A stretch of DNA of 64,000 nt from Heterobilharzia americana (lineage: Eukaryota > Platyhelminthes > Trematoda > Strigeidida > Schistosomatidae). Each line of letters starts with the position of its first letter. The stretch's first letter is position 1. The notes beneath the pieces were generated by a model, which did no database searches, was not told the DNA's origin, and saw only the letters and a program-made list of their open reading frames with translations. The stretch covers positions 97,520,701 through 97,584,700 of the forward strand of contig OX104134.1 of the NCBI GenBank assembly GCA_944470555.2, given 5' to 3'. Shown here piece after piece: positions 1 through 11,479 of the stretch. Both the position numbers and the translations under genes were made by a program.

Positions 1-2130
1 TAAATTGTCAGTAAAATTTATTTGACTATACATGGATATGAATCAAGATTTGAAACGAGAATATTTCTACCCCAATGGCGAATGACGCTGAATGACAATT
101 TCCATTTTTGGCCACTTCCTATCATAAGGCATCCTATAGAACTAAAAATTGCAATCAACTTAATTGCAGTGACTCCAAAATAAAAATGGTTAAATTGAAT
201 ACGGTAAGTTATAGAAACTAATTACTGATAGAGAAACTCAAATAAAGGGTAAGATATCCTTGTACATTGATATCAAGCATTACTTCAAAACACTGACAGT
301 GAAGTTGAAAAAAAAACATCCTAGTACACTCAATCAAGTTTTGTGAACAATTGCAAAGTAGGTATTGTGATAATTTGAGTAGATAAGTTCACATAGGCGT
401 TAAGAATAGAACTTTGTATAGATTTTCTTTTATAGTTACAATTTCTGTTTCATGTCTGCTAAGAAAATCCAGCAGTTACTATCTATAAAACTTACCTCAT
501 ATTATCGAGTAAGATAAGGATTCATTCATGTTTATTAATTACAGGATGCAGATAGCAAAAGTCAATTTATACTCAAGTTACCTAAAGAAATAGTACTAAT
601 AACTGCTTGTTTGTGATTGTAAGTTATGGTTTTATTGGTGTAAATCAGAAACTTTAAAAAATGGTCCATTTTATCTTCAAATTAAATTGTACTACCAGTT
701 AATTTAACTAAAATGATTGTACGTTTAACGGGTTGATAATGAACTGAAATATTTCTCAGTATTCATCAAATATTCACGGACGACTAGGGAAGAATAATAT
801 TTTGAAAATAAAAAATGATCGAATCCGAGAATACATTTTTTAAAGCATAATATTAGGCTTTATTTTCAAGTGTACTGAAGTCATCCCGAAGCATTCGAAG
901 ATAAACCCAGACTAAGGTTTAGATTTGTGCAAGCTATTTCTGATAAGCTGGTTTTTTTTATCTACACCACTTCTTATTCTCATGCTTATAATCTGAGATA
1001 GTTAAATGCTTTTTAGTTAGCTTCTTTCAAAGGAAAATAATCCTTTACCTAGATTTGAAAGCCGTTAACAAAAGAGAGATAAGGAAACATGATATCATTT
1101 CCGATTTGTCAACTATTTTTGTTAAAATTATGTCAGTTTTCATTTTACGAATTCTATAGTGTTTATTTTTTTTTAAGCAATCTTTCCCACCAAATACATC
1201 TCTGGTTCCTTAACGTAAAACCTCAAGTTGTATTTGTTCACCTCCCTATTAGTCCTTTCCGTCAGTTTGTAAGTGTCGAAAACAATTTTCGGTACAAGTA
1301 GCATAAAAATTAGCATTACACAATTCAAATAATCAGTCCAGCAAACAAAAGCTTATCTTTACTGTTCTTGCTATTCCTCTGCACATAAACCAAATAAACA
1401 CTTGAGAAATGTGCAGTATACTGAATTTTTTCTCCAAATTAAGGACAGGCTGCAAAACTTCATCATAAGAGCAAAATACACTTACTTTTGACAATCAACT
1501 AAGGTAGGGTATTCAGAAAAAATGAGAGCTACTTGATAAGATGCTTAAGTAATTGGGCTAGGAATTTATTTGACAGATAAACCAGAAAACCTAAATCAGG
1601 TAATGAAACACATCCAAAAGACACTATTTCCTAAACTTACCCCACGGGAATTTATTAAGAAGTTAATTGTTATTATTATTATTATTAGGAGTTAATCAGG
1701 ACTCATAAGAAAAGGAGTAGTAATATTAGTGATGATTACAACAAGCCTAAGAGGGAGTTCAAATTCCCTATAGTGTCATTGCATAAAAAGGGTATATCTG
1801 AAATTTTCCGTAGGATACTTAACAATCCTAGGATTAGAGTGACATCTGAACGCAAAACCTCGCTCGGAGAGAGACTTTGCAATCTTTGTTCATTGAATCT
1901 ACACCTAACATGTGTAACAGGAATGACTCACCACATATTGCAGATATCTAGAGAATTGTACTACCATTAAAATAAATGAATGAAGTGTTGGACTATATAA
2001 AGGAATTTTGAAAGTCGTATAATTACTTTCTTGTCGATATGAGCAATAAATCCTGCTCAAAACGTCACCCAGTAAAATATACTGTCACTGTGTTTTATAT
2101 CAAATAAACAATCTAATCTGGGATTAAATG
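1..2130. other. AT-rich non-coding DNA
   Basis: No open frame here resembles a protein family, and no RNA gene was seen. There is a short TTA/ATT microsatellite near 1671-1690. I see nothing else to annotate. Confidence 0.6.
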
Positions 2131-2436
2131 TCAAATATGAACGAAGAGTATTCTTGTTAACAACTCATGAGGTTCTACAGTTAGTTATAAAATCAATTTC
2201 CTTAGCATATTAATGGTCAGAATTTACCGTAGATACATTTAGCAATGTGTATGGAATCATAGTTAAAATTTGACTCTGAGATTGTGGATAGTAGTGAAAT
2301 TTATATACGTATGTCAATCGGGGTGATAAGTTGAGTTTAAACATTGTCAATTGATTGGTGATCAAACGTGTGGGGAAGGAGAATTACTAATAAAGTTCAA
2401 GGTTGCACATTGTGTTGTATGAGTGATTAGTACAAT
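2131..2436 (+). repeat. Left arm of a 306-bp inverted repeat (foldback)
   Basis: This arm is the reverse complement of 2951-3256. Position n pairs with 5387-n with no gap along the whole arm. By eye I count about four mismatches, two of them in the last 11 bp next to the spacer. Pairing stops abruptly at 2437/2950. The arm has no coding frame and does not match the tRNA-like or hammerhead SINEs elsewhere in the window. Such near-identity means a recent origin or continuing correction between the arms. Confidence 0.9.
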
Positions 2437-2551
2437 TTGCTATAAGGGCAGAAATGGAGTGGATATGTCGTCATCAGATGGTTAGTATGTGAAAAGAATA
2501 AGATAATGAGAGTAGCGATAATGTGAAAACATTTTAACAGGAATTTTAAAG

Positions 2552-2656
2552 ATGGATCATGGCTAGCAGTGGAATCGAGGAGGCGCATTTCGTGCTACCT
2601 GGGACTCGTCAGCTTGATGTACCTGCTTCGCAGTATGATGTAAAAACAATTATACT
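2552..2656 (-). mobile_element. Short Smα-like SINE insertion in the foldback spacer
   Basis: The segment is flanked on both sides by the 13-bp direct repeat AGGAATTTTAAAG (2539-2551 and 2657-2669), which looks like a target-site duplication. On the minus strand it carries the hammerhead block and the 3' end of the Smα-type SINE seen at 39.2-39.8 kb. The tRNA-like promoter half is absent, so this is a 5'-truncated copy. Confidence 0.7.
2571..2621 (-). ncRNA. Degenerate hammerhead ribozyme (Smα type)
   Basis: Read on the minus strand, it has the core boxes CTGACGA and GAAAT in hammerhead order. Stem II is GTCC/GCAC with one mismatch. Stem I is ATCAAG/CTCGAT with one mismatch, and the cleavage triplet is CTC. 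The core is intact but both helices are weakened, so activity is doubtful. Confidence 0.65.
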
Positions 2657-2950
2657 AGGAATTTTAAAGGCTTATTATTATAAGACGGGGTAAAGTCTAG
2701 TTAGAAAATAGCATTGATGATGATAATAATAATAATTTCGTTTTGAAGAGGAAGAAAAGACGACAGTGGAGACGAAAAAGAAAGATTAAGAAAGAAATGA
2801 AAGGGTTGAGGGAATACCGTTTAGTCAGTGGAAGGCAAGTGAGGAGTAGGGCCTGGAGGCATTCTTTTCGAATACAAAGTTCAAGTTTCGTTGATCTTAT
2901 GGTTACAGCTTCAATGACCATTCCACTTTTTAGATAAATTCATATCATTT

Positions 2951-3256
2951 ATTGTACTGACCACTCATACAACACAATGTGCAACCTTGAACTTTATTAG
3001 TAATTCTCCTTCCCCACACGTTTGATCACCAATCAACTGACAATGTTTAAACTCAACTTATCACCCCGATTGACATACGTATATAAATTTCACTACTATC
3101 CACAATCTCAGAGTCAAATTTTAACTATGATTCCATACACATTGCTAAATGTATCTACGGTAAATTCTGACCATTAATATGCTAAGGAAATTGATTTTAT
3201 AACTAACTGTAGAACCTCATGAGTTGTTAACAAGAACACTCTTCGTTCATATTTGA
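2951..3256 (-). repeat. Right arm of the 306-bp inverted repeat
   Basis: This is the reverse complement of 2131-2436. The 514-bp spacer between the arms (2437-2950) holds the Smα-like insertion, a GAT/AAT microsatellite near 2714-2737 and a basic low-complexity open frame (2743-2937, plus) that I do not regard as a gene. Confidence 0.9.
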
Positions 3257-5786
3257 ATTTTAATATATAAAATGAGAATTTTTAAATGTCTAAAATCGTA
3301 TAATATGGGATTGTACTCTTCTATACTGCCTAAGTTTTCCCTTATATAATGGATATGATTCAGAGGGACATAAAACAAAGTCTACTTTCAGTTGATGCAT
3401 ACCTGACTATTTTAAAAATATTAGTTTTGAAACAAGAACTCAAAGAACATACTGCTTAAAAGGCGTCGAACAGTCACTTCATAAATTCTATTATGAAGTA
3501 TTCTTCGTAAAATCGCATATGACTAGGATATTTCTTAGACCAATGAACTTGAAACAGTATAGTAGTTGCGAGGATCTTTTCAAATCATGATACTCTGTTC
3601 ATGTACCTGTGAAAAAACCACCCTTGAAGTTAGACAGTTTTAAAAGCGTAGGTCAATCCTCATTGGTCACACTTCTATAGAACGTGAAGTTTCTACTCCC
3701 TCAAGTCACTTTCATTTTCAAAAAACCCAGGATTATTCTAATTTACAGTTAGAAATTCATCATTAAACAAATCCCGCTTTTCGAACTTCAGTTTTAATCA
3801 TCAATTTCTCAGTTTCACCGTAGTCTTAAGGATATAGTGAGAAAAAGAGTCTATGTTATTTGGAGGCAAATGACAAGAATCCCTCCTTGACCTAAGTTAC
3901 GTGCTTGTTGGAACTTGTCAGCAAAGCGTATTTTCAACCTCAATGGGACCATGTGAGGTTTGAACTTGCATATTCCAGTGTTGCAGTCAGTGAAGTCAGC
4001 ACTGAACTATCTGAGTCACAACTGACCTCTTGTAGGAGTGGATTAGATGTACTCATTGGTCACTGGAGAGAAGTCAATGTCATGTTGCCAATGCTTAAAT
4101 TCTGACCGAATTCTATCGATCATGTTGCCACCAAGCTGGAAGCCTCACCATTGTAGTGCAGAGTCGTAGATGTTGTTTGGTTGGGTACGATTGGCAAGAA
4201 GCCCTGGACCTAGATTTATTGCTAAAACGTTTTTTATGGAACTAACTACAGACCATTTATCATTCGCAAAATACTTGCTTACCATGATATTATGAAGATT
4301 GTCATTTGAACGAAATACCTTGAATCTATAGGAGATGTTTTGTATCCTTTACTAGACGATCCAAGGAATAATGATGAGAAAGAAGTTTTCATACAACTCA
4401 TACAAATTTAAAGTAACTGACACACACTGTTTTCAGAGAGTTTTCATACTTGATATTCATCTACTTATAATATACTTCCTGTATGCTTCAAACATTCGGT
4501 TTATAAACTGAGAGGTTTCGTTATTTAAACAGAGTGGATTCTGCAATTCAGCTTAATTACCGAAGTTTGCTTAAGACATTAGTTTATTTCCTTTAAGTGT
4601 GATCATCCTTCATGTTTTACTTCCGCTTATAGAAAGCACTGTGTAATTGTGATTATTTTGTTTAAAAAAATTTATGTCATTTTCACAGCATAGGGGATTT
4701 ACTTTCATTATTTTCTCCTATGAATATGTTGTCATAAATGAAAACTAATAGTGTAATATGTAAGCATCAGGATATAAATATCAATAACAGCTGATTGTGA
4801 TTTATGAAACTTCACATGGTAACCGAGTGCAATGAGTTTTGCAGAAAAGATGTTAAAATACAAGTTGTTTCTGATTTGAAACGAGATAATATGTCAATTT
4901 CTTAAAGCTTACGTTCAACAATAGATCTGAATAAACCAAATGGTCTTAAGTAACAGAATGTAGAATAACAATATGCTGTTACTAGTTTTAGGCACGAACT
5001 GATGTGCAGTAAGTCGTGTCCACTTCTGATGAGCTGTAAACTAAGATGAGTCCTCTGTCAGTTGTTCTCTAAGGGATTCAACTTATAAGTAAAGCCATTT
5101 CCTCAAAATCTGTACATGTAATTTGCAAAAAATTTCACTGCAAAATATGAAATTAAGACAAATGCTGAAAATTAAATTCGTTTATGTAACAATAAAGAAC
5201 AACTAGCCACTCCTCTTCGAAATATCACTTAAGTGGGAAGGTAATTCTCAAAAGATGCACAGTTGGTACTTCAAAGAATGAAAACCATGCAAAAAGATCA
5301 TGTCCTGTAAGAATTATTTAAGAAATAAACTTTCTATACATGCACTGTTTGAATTATTTTACAACATTGACTACTTGTGTTTGTTTCATAAGAGTTCTGT
5401 AAGTGATCTATTGGACAACGAAACATGCCCATCGAGAAAAGAAAGGATAATTCAGTTAAGGAAATTTTCTTTTCCTACGATATTATTTTGGAAAGCTTCA
5501 CAGTCGTATTTATATATACCACAATTGTGTACAATTGCATCATTTAACTAGTGCTAAAAAACCGGAATCAAGAACAGAAAGTAGTTGCGTAATAATTTTT
5601 TAGACAGTAGAAATAACGAGGAAGGCAAGGAGTTTGACAAGGTGAAAATTGTTAGTAGGTGAGAAATGCGAACAATAAGTGTCCACTTGGTAGATAGATG
5701 TGAAGAAGGTGAAGAATGAGAAAAGGTCCACAATGAAGGTGATAATAATAAACTAACTTATGATAATGAAATTGAAAAATGTGGTG
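3257..5786. other. AT-rich non-coding DNA
   Basis: Only short random-looking open frames are present. The stretch at about 3890-4230 is somewhat richer in GC and has the look of an old dispersed repeat, but I see no second copy in this window to prove it. Confidence 0.5.
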
Positions 5787-6293
5787 TTAAGACCATGGTA
5801 CGATAAGAGATTGAACATACTTCTTTTGCACGCAGAGATCAAGCTTGAATTGATGAATTGCCAGTGCCTCCGCTGTGCACAACTGTCGAAGGCGTACTCC
5901 TTTTGAACTATTCCATCTGACACTATAAATGACACTGAAGGAGGATTCTGGTCTAGCTTTGTGTCCAGAGTTGACCAAATATTCAAGAATTGAACTGTTA
6001 ATTAATTTACATCCTCCCCTTGACAACCATGCAAGATAGTGCTCCGAGATACGTTTGGAAAGCGTGTGCTTTGTGCGGCCTATATACCTAGCTCCACAGG
6101 AGCAAGTAAATTTGTTGACACACATCAAGGTGGCCCAAAGTGGCAACTTGTCCTTAACGCACTCCGGAATCAGTTGACTAGAGAAGCTGATCTGCAGCTT
6201 CGCAGAGAAGAATGTCTTCTTCCGTGATCTGGATAGCCGGTTCTTCAGGATCTCTGCTGCCGTATCGCCTTTGAAAACAACGTTCATAAACAT
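5787..6293 (-). pseudogene. Penelope-like element fragment, GIY-YIG C-terminus
   Basis: A 168-codon frame holds only the C-terminal part of a Penelope-like polyprotein. It shows the Cys-rich lead-in and YIGRT motif (CSCGARYIGRT), then an R..SEH motif, a SGHK block, an EALAI block with the conserved Glu, and a C-terminal VPWS. The same order occurs at the end of the intact element at 29797-31959, but the two sequences are well diverged, so this is a different and older subfamily. The reverse transcriptase that should lie upstream (above 6293 on this strand) is absent. In the family this domain is the endonuclease that nicks DNA for integration. Here it is a 5'-truncated remnant. Confidence 0.8.
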
Positions 6294-7820
6294 AACTATG
6301 ATCTATTGGAAGGATGCATTCATCTTTCAAAATATTTTACACAGATAAGATGGTATAGTATAGTCCTGAAAAATTATTTATGTCTTTTTACAACACAAAC
6401 TATCTATTTGTAGGTCTGAATACTGTCTGCAGATTTCTTTGACTGTATTTTTATATCAGGAAACTAAGAAATCTGCTACTTGACTTCCTTTCACTGTGAA
6501 AGTAGGATGTGAAAAAAATGCATGCTTATTTGAGATCGGTATTATGGTGATATTTCATACTGTTGTATACATTATTTCAGCATCCAAAATGAATTAAATA
6601 GCGCAATTTATCTTACAAGCTTTTGAAACTGCAACCATATTTTACTTTGCTGAAAAACAGTAGACTTAGATAACTTAGAATAACTTCAATTTTCAAGATT
6701 GGTAGTTGTTTATTCTAGTTCACGCTATGTGTATATAAAACGTGATCAAATATAATCTGCAAGATAAAACGTTATGCTGGATAAGCCATAACTTTTTAAT
6801 CAAATACACATATTTCTATTTACAATCAAGGATGCTCATTAGTTGTAGAACACTATTATAATCGTATTAATAATATTCATGACTGTCTGAATATGCTCAT
6901 TTCTCATGATAAGCTTTCTTCAACAATGACGTTATGTATACATGGGGATCAGGTGGTCTTCGTTATATTAATCAAAGGCATATTCGAAAATTCGATCGGG
7001 TAATGAAATCAGAAACATAAGAATCTAACGGATTCTGGGGTTGTATGTAATTTGTCAAGTGGTCAACATAACTGACATCAATAAGAGCCTAGAACTGTAT
7101 TAAAGTTTTAATTCAAAATCGTATTAGTGTATTTAATGTAACGCCCAGTTATTCAGAATTTTTTACCGGTAAATAAAACAGCTTTATTATGTGTCAAAAT
7201 AAAATAAAACTAAGGAATTGTTGAATACAAGAATGAATAATAATGAAATGACATTGTTAAAAAAAAAAGGATTATACTGAAATCCAGCAAGAAAGCTGGT
7301 ATTGAAAAGCACTCATATTGTACAGCTTATATGAAAATGCGCATAAGCAGTAGTCAAAATACAGCAATTTATTGACAAGAATTCGGAAGCGAAACTATAA
7401 ATCATCTCCTTGATAAGTAAACCAAACCGTAGAGCAACATGTAAAATCTGAAAAAGGTTTCGTTTGAAGTATTTTACTGCATTATTCAACAAAAATAATG
7501 CCTAATAAAATACGAACGTCCAACCGTGAAGTATTCTCATGCTTATCGCCGTCAAAAGGATTTTAAAGGAAGTGTATCAACGAAATTACTAGCATAGCTT
7601 TGTCCTAAACAAACCATGGTAGGAGATGTCAACAACGTGAGTATATGCAGGGTGTTTAAAAGCATAAGAATGACAAATGTTCAACGGATGACAGCAAATC
7701 ACTATACGTGTTTTGTCCAAAATATACACTGAGGTATACAAAACAGCCTATTGGTGTAAGAACGTCGTACATGAAAACTATTTACAAAGTAACATACTTC
7801 AACTAAGAGGAAAGCCACAA
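6294..7820. other. AT-rich non-coding DNA
   Basis: I see no gene, RNA or recognisable repeat here. Confidence 0.5.
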
Positions 7821-7829
7821 GGCACAGAC

Positions 7830-9260
7830 TGGAATATATTTGTCAGCGATGTGTTAAACGACACTATCGGTTGTATGACATGTAATCGCAAGTGTTGCCG
7901 AGATATTTGTTGCCCTGGTGAAAAACTATTTCTGCGCTTCGATTGTATTTCTTCTCAACTTAAGCGACTAAGAAGAGAAAAAGGGAGACTTTAAAGTAAG
8001 GGATAACACTGGTGCTTGTCGACTGAACTTTTTAATTAGGTTGAAAATTAAACGGGTAAGTCTACTGTCAAACCAGAAACCTTTGTCATGCAAAGGTTCT
8101 TCCAGCATGTGAAAACTTTTTAAAGACCTCACTGGTTGTAACCACCTTATTAAAGAAGCATCTGTCGATGCCTGCGCTTTCAACAAATCATTTACATACC
8201 AACTCTTTCCACTTAGCTCCAATAAAGAATATTGTCTTGAACTCACCAAGAAATATGTTTTCAAGTCTCAAACTCTTGAACCCAGACGGCATTTCAAGTT
8301 TCATATTCACAAAATGTGCTGATATATTATACCATCCACTAACTGAATGTTTAATAGATCGTTCTCGAAAAACGCCATACCAGCCGCCTAGAAAAGGATT
8401 AAGATATTCCCCATACTAAATCGGTGACTCCAAGTCCATGTCTGAAATTCCGTCCGCTTGCACTGATTTTTCCGTCCTTGAAAATAATGGAAAGCTAATA
8501 ATACCTATGCTCGAACCTTCATCAAAGATTTTTGTTGGTCCCATTCAGTTTGCACACATAATCAAAAGAAGCGCTCCGGATGCCACCACGGTCTTATATC
8601 ACAATATTGCTTATAATCTCGATAGAAGTGCCAAGTATGTCAGTTATGCCTTTCTAGGCCACACTTCATCATTTGATTCCGTCCCAAGACCTCTATTACT
8701 GGAGAAGCCATTCGTGACATGTAATGAGTCCTAGATAACCAGCTGAATATATTCCTGTTTCTGTGGAAGGAGACAGTATACGCTTCACAGAGGGAAGCGC
8801 ACCACCTCATTGCTTACCGAGGCTGGCGTTTCCCAAGGTGCCTTCCCTTCTCTCAGTTTTTTCTGTTTCTTTCTGTGTATATTTCCATCTCCAGCTAGTA
8901 TCAATTTTGTCAAACATGCTGATAACCCGACAGATTCCATACCTGTCTACTCCGCTCCGGATTGTTCCAAACCCAATGATTTCCTATCTACTATGGACGA
9001 CGGTACTGCGTGAATGGTCTTGTGCTTAATTCTTCGAAATGCTGGACTTTTAACTTTAGTTTCAGACGTGAGCATAACCTATGTAAACTGCTTAATTTTC
9101 ACCATTCCTGTTCTACTGATAGCTGTGTATTGAAGAATGTTGCGAGTGTGATTTGTCTCAGTGTGTATTTTTCTTCGGAACCCTCCTGATCCTCCGATTT
9201 CCTAAAGAATCTCGCATCTAACTTTCTATACTAGCAAACTGAGATTTTCTAGCATAACTC
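7830..9260 (+). mobile_element. Decayed non-LTR retrotransposon, reverse-transcriptase part
   Basis: Broken plus-strand frames follow the order of a non-LTR reverse transcriptase. A basic block ending QLKRLRREKGRL (about 7950-7990) is followed by a finger-like block LNPDGISSFIFTKCADILY (about 8270-8330), then a block ending TSSFDSVPRPLLLEK (about 8665-8710) that resembles the FSKAFDSVPH palm motif. A GVPQG-like stretch lies near 8815-8850. Frames 7713-7994, 8168-8419, 8438-8734 and 8763-9029 are pieces of it, separated by frameshifts and stops. The clade (Jockey/R1-like or CR1-like) is uncertain. No intact domain remains and the ends are approximate. Confidence 0.55.
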
Positions 9261-9564
9261 GGCCACTTCTCTTGTATTTCATAAACTCTTGTATTTGTCC
9301 TATTTCCCTCTACTGTTCCTCTTTATTTTTTTCTGGGTTACTGAAAAAAGACTATGCTATATTGCGTAGAACTTTGAAGATAGTCAACTAGTGTTGGCAT
9401 CTCTAAACCTAATTAAACATGTTGCTGACAAACACCTTAACTCACGTGAACATATATCAGTTATTTTATCAAATCACTAGCATCTTCTTCATTCAGAGCT
9501 CTCTGTTTGTTGGTTTTTACGTAAGACCTAGAGCAAGCACATAAGACTATACAAGCATTTCATT

Positions 9565-11050
9565 ATTATCGGTCCCTTTGGTTTCTAGTGAAACATAGGG
9601 CTTCAGTGGCACGTCTCCATCCCACTCTCGTCTCTGCAATCTTGTGGACCTGGCTCCACGACTACACACAAACTCTCACTTCTTCCTCACAACATCTGCA
9701 CATCACCCTCAGTTGGAACGCCCAACTTGTCATTTCCCATCCGGTCATCACTCCAGGGCCTGGCCTGGTGCGGGATTTCCCCAGTCGGTCTTCTCAGTGC
9801 ATGCCCAATCCGTCTCCACTTCCTTCCACTGCATATTCGTTGAGTGGTAGGTTCCTGGTTGGTTTGTTGTCCGGCCAGCCAGAGTTCCTTGTTGCTTATT
9901 CTTACCATTCTGACCATCTGATCTTCAGTAACGAGCCAGTGTAGGCAGTTGTTGATGAATATCTGTAGTTTGTGGAAATCACTTTCGTAACGCGCCAAGT
10001 CTCTGAGCCATATAGAAGCACTGACTTCACTGGCAGTGGTAGTGAAAATCCGGATCATGTTCCACATGCTGAGTGGAGTGCAGAAGATCTCCACACTGGT
10101 TTTCAGGCTAATGAATGCTTGTCTTGCTTTTCCGATCCTGACTTTGACATCCTCGTCCGTGCCGCCACCTGTAGTTGAAACAGTGCTGCCTAGATAGGTG
10201 TAGGTGAAGGAGGTTACTTCCTTCAAGTTTCTCCTATTCATGGTGATTGCAGCTTGTTGTTGCTGTTGTTGTTGTAGGTGTTGGTTGGGTATCTCCATCA
10301 CCTCTGTCTTCTCGGTATTCACTTGAAGTTTCGTCTTCTCTGTCCTGCCTCTTCCGTCAACTTGTTAGTTTTCGCCTGTAGGTCTTCAAGTTTGTGTGAC
10401 ATTAGACATAAGTCATCGGCGAAATCCAAGTCTTTCAGGTTCTTTTCTCCGGCCCAGCGTATCCTCCTCTTCTCACTTCTCACTGTTTGTTGCGTGATCC
10501 AGTCCACCGCAATCACGACAATCATGGGTGACAATAGACAGCCTTGTCTTACTCCTGTCTTCACTCCAAAAGCATTACTGAGCTTCCCACTGCGAATTAC
10601 TTGATATATGGTGTCTTCATAAAGTTGTTGAATGAGATTGATGAAGGTTTGTTGTATTCCTTAGTGTTGAAGCAGTTGCCTGCCAGATTACTTCTCAGTC
10701 GACGCCGTCAAAGGCCTTTTCAAAGTCGATGAATTTGAGGTAGAGTTGAGTTGACTGCCATTCTATACTCTTTTCTATGATGATGCGTAGAGTAGCGTCG
10801 CAATTTGGTCCGCACATGATTTCTACTTCCTGAAGCCAGCCAGCCTGTTTTGGTTGTAGTTTTGAATGCAGTGCATCCTTTAGCCTCTCCAGGATGATGC
10901 GGCTTAATACTTTGATTGGGGTGGACAGGAGCATGATTCCACGCCAGTTCTTGCAAAGACTTAGGTCTCCCTTCTTTGGGAGTTCTACAAGGTAGCCCTT
11001 CTTCTCATCAATTGGCAAGTACCTTCCCTTCCTTCAAGACCTTCTGCAAA
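9565..11050 (-). mobile_element. 5'-truncated SR2-like RTE retrotransposon
   Basis: Minus-strand frames read in order as an RTE-type reverse transcriptase. They start with a GYLVELPKKGDLS..NWRGI block (about 10990-10920) and FIDFEKAFDGVD (about 10730-10695). These are followed by GVRQGCLLSP (about 10560-10530), the catalytic FADDLCLMSH (about 10425-10395), a KTEVMEIP block and SFTYTYLGSTVSTTGG, and then the RTE C-terminal tail to 9687. The 3' end near 9565 is a short ATT-rich tail. The endonuclease half is missing, and several frameshifts break the frame. It lacks the 5-bp insertion shared by the copies at 44-47 kb and 57-60 kb, so it belongs to another lineage. Confidence 0.85.
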
Positions 11051-11320
11051 TGCAAGTATTGCCAAGTATGAAAACTCTATCATACCTTGCGTAGCTTGTG
11101 TCCTTTAGATGAAGAAGCTATTAAGAAATGAACTGACCAATCAACTTTGTTTTTGACAGGCAACTAAATAAAGATTGCACAACTTTCTGTTTATTTATGT
11201 ATTATGAATCTAGTTGCTAAAGTGCTTGTTTACCTGAGTTAACCCACTTTTCAAAACTGAAGATGGAGAATATATATATACTACTACTTACTTTATTGTA
11301 CTATATACACGTGTAAACCC

Positions 11321-11479
11321 NNNNNNNNNNNNNNNNNNNNNNNNNNNNNNNNNNNNNNNNNNNNNNNNNNNNNNNNNNNNNNNNNNNNNNNNNNNNNNNN
11401 NNNNNNNNNNNNNNNNNNNNNNNNNNNNNNNNNNNNNNNNNNNNNNNNNNNNNNNNNNNNNNNNNNNNNNNNNNNNNNN
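11321..11479. other. Assembly gap
   Basis: A run of 159 N. The flanks are AT-rich, with TA microsatellite on the left. Confidence 0.99.

Noticed and set aside
2697..2937. Overlapping basic and hydrophobic open frames in the foldback spacer
   Set aside because: Both come from an A/G-rich, low-complexity stretch and its complement. There is no domain and no splice or start context.
9588..9944. A 118-codon plus frame
   Set aside because: It is antisense to the RTE C-terminal region, which reads coherently on the minus strand.
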